Positions 47,538 to 59,400 of a stretch of 64,000 nucleotides of DNA are shown piece after piece; position 1 is the first letter of the stretch, and every line of letters begins with the position of its first letter. The notes beneath the pieces are model-generated. The model was not told where the DNA came from and searched no databases. It saw only the letters and a list, made by a program, of their open reading frames with translations. The position numbers and the translations under genes were made by a program. The stretch is from Rhynchonema sp. JSB1_4 (Eukaryota; Nematoda; Chromadorea; Monhysterida; Xyalidae), in NCBI GenBank assembly GCA_030248065.1, contig JASAMV010003329.1, positions 1-64,000 of the forward strand. The letters run 5' to 3'.

Positions 47538-50500
47538 CTACGCAATATTATTATTATTGTTGTTGTTACTGCCCACCGTCGTCTTACACGCCGGCGTCAC
47601 CGTGAGATCATTGTTTGCCGCGAACTCCTCCCAATACCGCACACGCCCCTGTTCATCGCATATCGACTCCACATCCGTGAAACGATGCGCTGCAAACAGA
47701 ATCACTGCTGTCCTGCCAGAACAACAATGCGAACGCACAGCACAGCTCGAAAGTAGTGAAAACGGGAAATGTTTCATGGCGCCAATAAATAATGTGAGCC
47801 ATTGTTAGGTGGTGATTCTGTCCACTGCAGATACGACATAACACTGAAACACAAAATCAAAAACCGCAATCTTCAAAAACCGCAACATTCTAAGCAGCAC
47901 TCCTACTAAAGCGCCAACCTTTACAGCCAAACACAGCCTGTCTACATGGCGTTGTCATCGGCTGCGGCGCGGGTGACTCCTGCGGACCGGCCTGGGATCG
48001 GATGTTTTTCGTCGCATGATGCTTGGCGGGGGTGACTTGCGATTGGCTGGCTTGTTTCAGTGACTTTTTCTTGTTTCGACGTCGCTGAGACGACGGTGCA
48101 CTGGCTGTCGTCGATGTTGACGGATGCGCACTGAAACATTGAACAGGGTTCGGGTTCAAACCGGCTTTGTTAAAAATCACTGTGATCTTTACTGGCGAGC
48201 GAAACACACAAATAAACAAAAACAAAATATCCTAAACGACAAGAATTGTGCAGCGCGCTCATGGTTGCCGGTTCCAACCAGTTTTTCACATTCGACTGGC
48301 GCTTGGTGCACCGATAGTGCGCTGAGGGACAGACCGCCGTGTTGCGTGTGACTAGGGTTAGAGGTCGGGGTACCCAACACCCGACAACTGGAAGTACCCG
48401 ACACCCGACAGTTCGAAAATAACAAGACGCCCGACATCTAGTTCTTGAAAAAACCGACACCCGACACCTAGTTTTTGGACCAAAAACAGGCAAATTTTCG
48501 CTCATTTGCATCATTAGTGCAATTTTTTGGCTCCAAGTTCCTGAATGCAAGTATTTTCAGATGAAAAAAAAACACCAAAGTGTCACACTCTGCGTCTTCG
48601 GAAAAATTTGGTTCGAAGGAATTTTTCTCTCAGCAAAACTGATCTTTTGAACCGTAAGTGTCGGGTGTCGGCTGTCGGGTCCCAAAAAAACCCGACAGCC
48701 GACACCCAACATCTGGAGGCACCCGACACTTGACACTTACTTTTTTGGCACCCGATGCCCGACATCTCTCTAACCCCATGTGTGACCCAAAAAAGAACAA
48801 AAAACATCACATGCGGCTTGTGCAAAAACATTGCCCTAACCTTGCCAAGCCAACAAATCGTTTCCAAAAACTCACTTTTCATCGTTCGTCAGCACCACGG
48901 GTCGTTCCACGGATTTCTTTTTCCAGTCGACAGCCGGTGGCGGCATGATTATGGACGCCGGTGACACCACACTCGTATTGTTGTTGGTCGGCGGCTGGAA
49001 TTCGGTTCATTTCAAGAAAACGATATTTTTTGCTATAAAGAATGAATGATCCTTTTGGAAAAACATCCAAAATCAACCAAAAACTGTCGACACAACGGGA
49101 CGTACGGCATTGTCGACCGATGACGCCACGGACGACACGGACTTGACCGGTGACACCTTCTGTGGCGTCTGATTGACCATTGTCGGTGACTGGGCGAAGA
49201 ACGGAGTCAGCACCTAAAAAGGAGAATGCGGTTGCGTTTTCAGTTTTAATCACACTTCATACAGTAAATTTCCAAATTCGCTGCCGCACAGTAAAGTACG
49301 CCTCATAGTTAATGTCAAGTTATAAAGCCGAACGCTAACCATGCGCGGTTCTGAAACATTGTGCGCAGCTGCCTGGCTGGCTGGCAAGCTGCGTGTGTGT
49401 TGGCTATCCGAATGTTTCACAAGTTGAATTTCGGGTTTAGAACCTGACATTAACTACGGGGCGTACTTTACTGTGCGGCAGCGAATTTGGAAATTTACTA
49501 TACGACTTCCATTATTTCGCCTGTCTATTCCATGTATATACCAGCAATTCAAATTTTTCGTTCAGAAATGTTTTGCGAATTCAATAAGGACAGGAAGAAA
49601 TAAGATAAGCTGTTTTTTTTGAAATTCCATGGGAACGAATTAAACTTTCATTGAATTATTCGCAAAACAAAACCCATCGAATTATCGAGGTCGGTTATGT
49701 TTACATCCCCATCTCTCCGCCAACCTGTTGTTGTTGTTGTGGTGCCTGTGGTGTGGCCGCGGCAGCATCGTCAACATCCCCGGTGGAGTCCCCGGCTGCA
49801 TCAGTGGTGCTGCTCAATGGCCGTTTCGCCAACTGACCGGCGGACGTCAACGACGCCGAACGTTCGGTACCTGTGTTTAGTTGGATTGATGAGGGTTGAT
49901 TGAGTGCTTTGTTGTTGTTGTTGATCGCAGTTTTGTTGAACGCACACATTTTGCTGCCGGCTGTCTGTACGTTATTGGCCAAAAAATTACCGGGCCTGGC
50001 CGCAGACGGCTATAACAAGAAACCAAGATGAACTCACGCGCGACTAGAGTTAGAGGGTACCCGACAGGCCCGACATCTGAGAAAAAAGCCGACGCCCGAC
50101 ACCTGGTTTTTGAACCAAAACGGTATTTGCATTATTCTAAAATGCAATTTTTTGGCTCAATTTACTGAATTCAAATTTTTTCCAACGAAATAAACGCCAA
50201 AATTCGGATACATTTGTTCGAAGAAAATTTTATCTCAGCAAAACTGTTGTTTTGAACCAGTGGTGTCGTTGGGAAATCAAAAAAAAGTCAGGATACCGGA
50301 TACCCAAAATCCAAAATTTTTGGATACCGGATACCCAAAATGAAAAATCTCGGATACCAGGGGGGTTGCCTCCCAAAATAAAAAATCTCGGATACCCAGG
50401 GGGGTTGTTAAAAAAAGGTCAATTTTTAAGAGGAAAATTGAGCAAAATTGGTGTTGGAAGCGCAAAAAAACGGTCATTTTTGGGGTTATACTTGCGCTAG

Positions 50501-52728
50501 CAAGCGATTTTGAGCATTTTAGAGGTGAAAATTGGCGATTTTTACGGTTTTCGGAAAAATTTTAGGGTGGGATACCCCTGGACAAAAAGTCAGGATACCG
50601 GATACCCCTGGGTGAAAAAATCAAGATACCGGATACTAGGGGGTAACCCCCTTCCCCCCCCCCCCAACGACACCACTGTTTTGAACCGTGTGTCGGGTCA
50701 AAAAAACCGACACCTGACATCTGGAAGCACCTGACACTTACACTTTTTTGGCACCCGACACCCGAGATCCCTCTCACCCTACGCGTAACTGAGCATTCTG
50801 AGCGCAGTCAGCCAGCCAAAACCAAACGGTGGCCGGCATGCAATATGCTGGCAAGTGCGCGGATTCCGTCGGGGGTGGGCTTGGCAGCAAAACGGGTTCA
50901 TGTTGTGTCATATTTAGTGATTTGGACCAGCGTAAAAGTTGTTCCTCTGCGAATTGTAAGCCACGCTTACGTTGATCGAAAGCATATGACCGACAAGTTC
51001 GAAAGAATGCCCGCGCAAACTGCACGCCTCCCAGAACTATCAAACGTTCCTGAGTGATAATGCTTAATATTTTCGTGCCGGACGTTTACGCGGGGGACCA
51101 TTGCCCGATTGCATGTCCAAAATCACAGAACATGTTTTGAACAATTGCAAAAATATTTCGGAGAGTGATCTGGCAGTAGCCAAAAATAAAATTCGCACTT
51201 GACAAACTGAACTCACCAGTCAAACTTTTATTTTTCAAATTTTTTTTTTCATTTTTAAGATTTTCAAAATTTTCATTTCCGGAATTGTCCCATCCGGTCT
51301 TGTAACTTTGCTTCTATCACTAATTTACGTGCATGGTTTTATGCGTCACTGAGAGCAATAAACCAACCAACCAACCAGTCAAACTTTGCCACGACGAATT
51401 AATCGTGTTGTCGCCGGCCACAACCGAGTCGGGCACTTGCGGCACGAGCGAGTCACTGCGCACCAAACTGAACAGACAAAAATAATGATTTTACACATCT
51501 TACGACATAAAAAGCAAACACGAAAAGGTGGTCGTTTTGTGACAATCAACCACTTTCTCGTGTCTGACGTATACTTGCGTATTTTCCCGCAAAATATATT
51601 TTTGGAAAAAAACCGTTTTTTTTTCAGGAAAAAAAACCGTTTTTTTCCAAATATTTTTCCAGTACTTAAGGATACCCATGGTCCCAAAAACGCCTATTTT
51701 GGAGAAAAATTTGCCGGGAAATGGCCTGAAACAGGCTAAAAATGCACTTGGAGATTAAAAAGTGCTCATTTTGAACTGTTTAGCACCGATTTACATTGGT
51801 TTTGACAACATCCTTTCGCAACCTTCGAAAATATTTCGGAAATTTTTGGAAAAAAACCGTTTTTTTCCAAAAGTTCCCACTTGGAAAAATTTCCGGAAAA
51901 ATAAAAAGGTATTTTTCGGGGCCTCGAAAAAAACGGTTTTTTTCGGTTTTTTCGGAAAAAAACGGTTTTTTTCCGGCCCGCAAGTATAGTCTGACGTACA
52001 ATACCTAAATACACGATCGTTGATGATCAGACACAAACAGACAGCTAGACGACGTTTGGGAATTGGATCATTTGGCAGACATATACAAGTAGCTGGTGCC
52101 AGAATTTTTTCTTATTCTTTTGCACTGTATTATCAATCGGGTGAGAAGCATAAAATAAACAAACTATTTTGGCACTCAAAATGACCACAAACGAAGACTG
52201 AAACGAGTCAACGACCAACTGTAAACTTTGTTCATCCTCATCTTCCGACGTCAACGGTCTATAATTACTGCCCGATTCGGCCTGATAATCATCGAAATAC
52301 GGCAATAAAGTGTTTGGGTGCGTCACTGGTGGGACTTTACTGGCGTCACCATTATTGTTGTTATTGTTGACTGGACATTGGCTAGAGTCTGAAAATTTGT
52401 TGTCGATTATCTGCCCCAACGATCCGAACCGCCAAAACATTGACACCCACCTTTTCTATTGTTCAACCGATAATGTTCGCTCGAATCTGACTCGCAACTG
52501 TTCTTCGCCAGATCAGCATCACCTAAAGCATTTCTGGATGTTTCGAAATTTTAGGATCGCAATATTTTAATGAAATTGCCGATGACTGTCTCGCGACACT
52601 TTTATGAATCTCCCAAAACATTCTCCAAGGCGCAAACGTGATAACGAATTCTCTAATTCGTTGTGATAACAATTAGCACAGCAGAACTCACCTGATTTTC
52701 GAAAACAGGTCCCGCATAAATTGCCCAT
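47538..52728 (-). CDS. putative myristoylated/palmitoylated disordered protein, about 10 exons
   Basis: Exons 52728-52692, 52388-52220, 51467-51376, (50847-50828, uncertain micro-exon), 50009-49725, 49213-49106, 48994-48876, 48351-48241, 48130-47919 and 47689-47538 join in phase to about 434 residues. The N-terminus MGNLCGTCFRKS has Gly2 plus Cys5 and Cys8, a classic dual acylation pattern. The rest is low-complexity: Asn, Ser, Thr, Pro and Gln runs (QQQQQ, NNNNNN), an acidic LTSEDEDEQ, a basic QRRRNKKKSLK, and a C-terminal DEQGRVRYWEEFAANN. No folded domain recognised. Without the 20-base micro-exon the phase does not close, so an exon is needed between 51376 and 50009, but its identity is weak. 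Exon 48351 starts exactly at the end of a transposon. Confidence 0.6.
48353..48778. mobile_element. hAT-like element, CCCGACACCCGACA-word family
   Basis: Ends TAGGGTTAGAG / CTCTCTAACCCCA. Flanks CGTGTGAC (48345-48352) and TGTGTGAC (48779-48786) agree at 7 of 8. The arms are built of reiterated CCCGACACCTGACA words in inverted orientation. It lies in an intron of the 52728-47538 gene. Confidence 0.78.
49262..49500. mobile_element. 239-base MITE with about 55-base inverted ends
   Basis: CAGTAAATTTCCAAATTCGC to GCGAATTTGGAAATTTACTA; the inverted repeat continues through GCCGCACAGTAAAGTACG and TAGTTAATGTCA with few mismatches. TA lies on both sides (49260-49261, 49501-49502), suggesting a Tc1/mariner-type insertion. 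It sits in an intron. Confidence 0.7.
50045..50781. mobile_element. older hAT-like element, CCCGACA-word family, hosting a second element
   Basis: Ends TAGAGTTAGAG / CTCTCACCCTA. Flanks CGCGCGAC and CGCGTAAC agree at 6 of 8. The interior matches the 48353 and 58380 copies but is split by the element at 50258-50678. Confidence 0.65.
50258..50678. mobile_element. hAT-like element, GGATACCGGATACC-word family, nested
   Basis: Ends CAGTGGTGTCGTTGGG / CCCAACGACACCACTG (16-base match) with an exact 8-bp duplication TTTTGAAC (50250-50257, 50679-50686). GGATACCGGATACCC words occur near both ends, with a central CTTGCGCTAGCAAGCG palindrome. Relatives at about 25730-26093 and 59868-60277. Confidence 0.85.
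51570..51988. mobile_element. non-autonomous element with TATACTTGCG ends
   Basis: Ends TATACTTGCG / CGCAAGTATA with an exact 8-bp duplication GTCTGACG (51562-51569, 51989-51996). Interior of GGAAAAAAACCGTTTTTTTCC words in both orientations. It does not start with CAG/TAG like the others, so the superfamily is less sure. Confidence 0.72.
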
Positions 52729-53434
52729 CACTCGTTGTATCGAATCGAAGTTGGAATATAAATTTTGCGCCACTCACGGCTGAAAAAGATAACTTCAATT
52801 GAATGTGCAGAACAGGAATTTTCAAACTCCCCAGATATCAGCGACGTGGTGAGCACACTTTTCGGATACCACCGAGCTTTTCTCAATAACGCCGACAATT
52901 TACAAAACCAGTGAACTTTATTAGAAAACAGTGCGCGAGCACAAATGGAAACACTGCAGTACTAAACTGGAACGCAGAGGATAAAAAAGCAAATCAATAA
53001 ATAAAGCACCCAAAATCGTTTCAGTTGAAATGCAAATCGATATACTGAACAAAGAAAAAACCAATTCAAATTCAATACAAATTTCAAATAAGAACGCAAA
53101 GCTGTATGAAACACCCGCCTGTCTGGCACACTGGTCAAAACACAACGAGATCCATTTTTTCGCGAAAAAACACAATATCAACAGATAAACATTCGACAAA
53201 AATCGCATTGAAAATTACTCGAACACAAAGCCCCAAACGCCCCTCCAAAGCTCACTTCTCTGATCGGTGAAAATCAAACTAAATTCATGTAACGTGCAGA
53301 AAAACCCAGTCTTCCTGCCCCGAGGCGAAATGGAATAATCATAAATAAAATGGTACTTTGAGCAAAAAATCGAACCAATAAAAATTAAACATTCCGACTG
53401 TATTGCTAGTAAGACAACACTCCACCACATTCGT

Positions 53435-56400
53435 TCACTTGTTTTCATTCTCTTGTTTCACCATCGATAAATTGTCGCCTCGTCTGATTTTCCTGAAAAC
53501 GAGTTAAAAGTTGTCAAAAAAAACACCACAGCTTGGACAAGCGAGTCAGAGAACAGAGTCACAAGACCACCAAACAACCGACTTGTTCAATGGCGGTTCC
53601 TTGTAGCTGACACGGGCTCGCGATCGTGCGGCGCGCATCGGTCGACCGCCACCCTCTTTGCTGTTGTTGTTCGAATCCTCCTGCAATATGATCAGTTTGG
53701 TGCATCGAAGTGTTCAGAATTGGTGATTAAGGCTGTGCAATGTTCTGATTGCATGTTGTCTGTGTCTGTCTGTCCGTGATTTCGTCCACCTTCTCACCCT
53801 TTCCTGTCCTGGTTTTGTATTTATTTTTCATTCCCGTAACTTGCACACCCTGTTTTGTATTTATTTTCATGTCCGTAAACTCCACACCCGGTCTTGTAAT
53901 TATGCTTCTTTCACTTAATCTTCTTATTTATGTATTATTGAGTGGGTGTCGACGCTATAAACTAACTAACTATTAAGGCTGTGCAATGCACGTTCACTTA
54001 TAGTCAAACGTTTCCACAAGATCTGGCAGAAAAACAACAGCAAAACCTTTCAGTCTGCTCACGGCTTGCCGCCGACATAAGAAATAATGGGACAAGCAAC
54101 CACTAGCCGTAGCGTAGCTATGCCTACCAGCTAGCTAACGGATGACCAATCCCAAACGTACCAACAATCCAGTCGTATTGCCGGTCGCATCCACCCACGA
54201 CGATTCCCCACCGGCAGTCATCATGCTCATCGACCCACTATCAATGTTGTTGTTGTTGACCATCGATGTTTCAGGCGTGGCTGCCATTCGTACTGGACTC
54301 GGCTGTTTGGGTGGTTGTACTGGCAGCGACTGGTTCTGCAAATAGTACGCGTCTACACCGTGACCGTTAGGTTTGGATGCACAACTGTCAATGCAGAGAG
54401 CACTTCAATTCCATTTCAGTGAGCATTAAAAATGCGCCATTTGATCAAGTTCGACGAACAGCAAAGCGCAACTTGTACCTGTTTCGACTTGACGAAATCC
54501 TGCATGAAGCTCGAGCCAGACGGTCGTTTCGAGAATGTGAGCGCCGGATGTTTCTCGGACAAACGCGACGAACTAGTTGTACTCAATGCCATCGCTTTTG
54601 GTGTCGACGTTGGCAGCATACGACTGCGCGAACAGGCGCGTTTCTGCGCAGATTGACAGAGAGAGAGAGGGTTGTATCGATGTCATGAAGAAGATTCAGA
54701 TTCTCATGCCAGCAGGATGATGTACCAGTTAGTTGTTGTTGGATATCTGTTTACAGGCCATTTGTGTTCGCATGGTTCGACGAGCAACCATTAGGATTAT
54801 TTATCCGTGCACTTTGACACTTTACACCATGGTCGAATCATTCCGTCAACGTCAACCACCAACCGATCGAAGTTTCGCGGCATCTATTTACCGCACTACA
54901 TCAAGCTGCAGTGTGCAACCTCACTCACTACTGCTGGTTTCATGCGTGTTCCTAATCGTGTGGTGATCGCTTCACATACGGCTCAATAGGAGTTTGCTCA
55001 AGAACTTCACTTACGGTCACACGGCTGGAGTCAAGCGCGCTGAGATCAAGCAGCGGTCGTTCCAACGCCGAGTCACTCATACTCACATGGTCGTCGTTGT
55101 CGATCGGTATCGGCGATGGCGTAGTACGGCTGACGACACGGACTGACGTACGATTCTCCTGTGATAGGTGGAACTCGTATAGTTTCGTTACTCTTACAAT
55201 TTTTGTTTTCCAGGAACGAATAGATGGACTAGTGAAGGCAAACAACAGGATTGTTGACTTCATGCAGTCACCGAAACATTTTATCATCTCACCACACCAC
55301 CCACCGCACCGATCGACTAAACATTATGACCGTTGAAATTCCAGCTGTTGAACATAAATAGCTCGAGGATAGCACAGGCTATAATCACCAGAATTAAACC
55401 CGGCCGCACCTTCTCTTTACTGCCTTCCTTTTCATCATTCGTTGTCGTCGTTATCATAATAGTCTTTCGACGCGGGGCTTTCGGCGGTTTCTTACCGGTT
55501 GTGACCGGCTCCGGTTTCTGCTGGTCTTCGGCGCTTTTGGACATTGTCGGTAAACTGGGCGTGGTCGCTTGGACTTCGATTATTGGGTTGGCCTGCGATT
55601 GTAAATTGTAACGCTATCGAACTTTGCAACTACCGTAGCAACTGGCAAGAACCAATTTTATGACAAAGGCTAACTTCCGACTTCACGTCAACAGCAGTAT
55701 CCTGCATTCGGCGTTCTTCCTGTTTGCGTGCCTTTACCGACCGGTCGAGAATCAAACTAAAAGAAAGCTGTGATGCTGTTCGCGTTAGTTTGTTCTGCTG
55801 CTTTGGTTTGTTATTTTACGCAGAAGCTGCGCAGTGGACGAGTGGTGTGCTTCTTCACTAGCTGAATTTACTGTTTGAAGATGTTTTAATCTATTTTGTC
55901 GATGCCTTGTTTTCAGAACTACTGTCGTCGCTATCAGAACAAACAATCTCCACCAAACAAGGGCCCTTTGCGTTATCTTCAAAACATGTCTGCTCAAACG
56001 TTTTTGAAACCCCGACCCGTCCACACACTCATTCATCCATTTTATTTTTGCAGTGCGCATGGAAGCGCCAAACAATTTTGCTGTTGTGACATTTCATGCT
56101 AGGTGTCAGATCCTGGATGAAAAAATAACGAATTGACTGGGCTCGAAATGACCCCTTTGTAAATTTGCTCACTCACGGCATTAAAGCTATATTTTCTAAT
56201 ATACAGGCATAACGCGCATGATACAATGCACTGTACCACAAAATTTGTAAATGGTCCTGGAAACAAAGAATCAAAGAGCACCTCCAGTTTCAAAACTCAC
56301 GTATCATCACCGCTCGAATCGCCATACGAATACAAATCCCGTTGCCAACGCGGTCGCTTCGGCGGCGAGGGGTCCTCTTGCTCGGCCAACTTGCATTTAC

Positions 56401-59400
56401 CGACCTTCACGCCACTAGAAGGTTTCAGAGGCTGGCTGGGGTCGGCGCAGGCATTGACGATCGAGGAAGCCAGTGAGAAGGGTTTCGGCACGAACGCTTT
56501 GGATTCCATAGTGTCTGCATCTGCAAGTTTGTTTGACCAACTGTTTTTGTGTGCCGACGACAGGTGCACTCCGTTTAGGTAGGTTTGTGGGTCATCGGGC
56601 TCAGCGCACATGGCCTGGGAATGTTTACAGATACAACACACGAGCAAGAAGTCATTCAACTTTTCTTCAATCAAGCCGACCACAGTGCAGTCCACTCTCT
56701 CTGTAGCGGACCTCCATGCGTATAGTGAACCTTCTGCATCATGGCGAACGCATTTTAGGTCCCCAATCTACTGTTAACCTCCGAATTACTGCTCCGTGTG
56801 GTGAATATTCAAACTAAGCATAAGTGGGCAAGATCTGCCGTTCGCACCTGCCCCGAATCCCTGTTTCAGCACAATCGTATCACCCGACACATCCGTTGCC
56901 GGCACCACGTCCGTGTCATAGCCATCTGATGTTTCACGCAACGGTGTGTCGTCTATGATCGATTCGGGCCTGACAACAGCAGGACTCGCAGTTTCGGTGT
57001 CTTCTAGTTGGTTCATCACATTGTTGATATTGATCGTGGCAGGTTGGCGTGGAATCACGTACGTACCACGGCGGTCCATAGTTGTTCTGGTCTCCTGTCA
57101 ATTCTCTTTGATTTCATTCCACAAAAGTTAACGGCAGATTGCTCGGCGCTCATTACCCAGGCTACTTGCGCGATCCGCAAAACATTTGCGGGGCCCATGC
57201 GATGATGCGCACAACTTGTTACAAATGCTAGCATGTCTTCTTGCACAAATATCATGCAATATTTTAAACGTCACCGCACCGGCTTCCGTGCCAAACAGAA
57301 GCAAAATTACAAACATGCACCACCACAAAAATAAAGTAGTCTGCTGATATGGTGCAAAAGTGCGATAACCAGTTGAGCGAAAAAAACGTCGCAAAGACTT
57401 CCCAACCAACCTGCTGGCCCTGTTCTTCATTAATCAACAGCAGTTTCTGTTTCACCTCAGTGTTCGGTGACTGCGTTCGACTGTCTTCCTTCGCTCTGCT
57501 TTCCTCCGGCGTTTCTGCTGCCTTGGATTCCAACAGCGAACGCAACTTGGTCTTGTCCAAACGGCCATCTTTGCGAGCTATGGCTGCAAAAGCAGGTTAG
57601 TTTTCTCAATCCTTCTTTAATTTACGAACGACAAAAAAACCCAAATATTCATGGTGATTGCTGTCCTTTATTTATCATTAACGCCAACCTTCCATTTCCT
57701 CCTTGGTGCCATCGAGCAACAATCTCAGTCCCGAACTGTCCATCGATCGGACAACAGCCTGACTTGGACGTGGCTTGCGTCGACGGGCCGGTGATGTTTC
57801 ACAACCAGATGGAGATGGCGTGAAAGCAGCGTCCAGTCTGCAAATGCGAGCATGACGTCTTGAAAGTCGAATAAGTTTAAAAAATGAAAACCAAGTTTTT
57901 AACCGAAACCATACCGCGCACTCAAGATGGCTGGGTTTTCTTTTCGAGTTTCAATCTCCATTGGTGCATCGCCTTCCTCTGTTTCTTCGGATTCCTGTTC
58001 CTCCACCGTAGGCACTGTTTCTTTTGGAGCGGTCGACTGAACAAAACAGCGATACGATAATTTCATATTAATTGCAAGAAAAGTAAGCAACACATTTCTG
58101 TAATTCACCAACACTGGCCAAAATCACAGTCGAATCGTCGTCACTCGATTGTACGGCTGGATCGATATCGATTATCGATTTTCTCACTTCGGCCGCGTTC
58201 AACAGTGACGACTCCCGGCGTCGTGGTTTGGAGCGCACGCCGCCGCCCAGCGTCGAACGACGATTGGCGTATTCGAATGACTCCTCGATCACTGAAATTG
58301 ATTGACTGTTATTTATCAAATTGTTGCGTTTCGCGGTGCAACGGGTGGTGATCAGGGTTTGCCTGCCCTGCCTTGAGCCTGGGGTTAGAGGTCGGGGGGG
58401 GGGGGGGGGTACCCGACACCCGACATCTGAAGATACCCGACACTCGACATTTGAGAAAAAAGCCGACACCCGACAGTTCCAAAAAAACCCGACACCCGAC
58501 ATCTAGTTTTTGGAAAAACCCGACACCCGACACCTGTTTTTGGTGCATTTTTTGGATCAAGTGACTGAATTCAAGTATTTTCACACGAAATAAACACCAA
58601 AATGACACATTCTGCGTCTTCGGAAACATTTGGTTCGAAGAAAATTTTCTCTCAAAAGTCTTTTCTCGGCAAAACTAATGTTTTGAACCGTAAGTGTCGG
58701 GTGTCGGCTGTCGGGTCCCAAAAAAACTGACACCCGACACCTGGAGGCACCCGACACCTACACTTTTTTGGCACCCGACATCTCTCTAACCCTACTTGAG
58801 CCCATATTTCGAGCTGGCTGTCAGTTGTGATTTCGTTTCACCAGCAGCGGAACAGTTGTTGGTCAGCTATCTACGCAAGAAACTAACAAACTAAATATTA
58901 CGACGACGAGCAAAATCTGAACTGTCAATAAACGTCTAAACGTTGTCCACTAAAATTATCAGGTCTGTGTGTGACTTCCGATTTCACACCGATTAAAAAA
59001 TCACCAATTATAAAAGCCCCCCGCTTTGCCAACCATCGTTCAGCGGCGACACGCTCATTCCCTCCTGCAGCATCACTTTCCAATTCGGTGCCTTCGGCGA
59101 CCCGGGGGACGGCGCGCCCAGGAACCCGGACTGTTCCATCACGGTGCTTAGGTCACCCTCAACGGGTGACAATGTTAGATGGTGACGTTGCGGGGGACCG
59201 GTCAATAATGCTTGTTGTTGGTCCGGGTCGTGCTTGTACGTCGAACGCTGTGGTGGGTCGCGCAGTGTGATCGATGCGAGAGCGTCCGATGGCGAACTGC
59301 AAATTTCTGATAAATTATTTTTTCAAAGCTCTTAAGCTCGACAAATCTCAATGGTAAACAAGAATCTGTGTTCCTCCGAGAACTATTTTCCAATGCTTCG

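Noticed and set aside
55317..55544. Short protein ending in a membrane-like helix (possible tail anchor)
   Set aside because: The hydrophobic part lies after an in-phase donor (AAG|GTGCGG at 55410). The shugoshin chain continues in phase in the next exon, so this is intron read-through.
48353..58794. TAGGGTTAG at element ends as a telomere-like repeat
   Set aside because: Single copies at the ends of elements with 8-bp duplications, not a tandem array.
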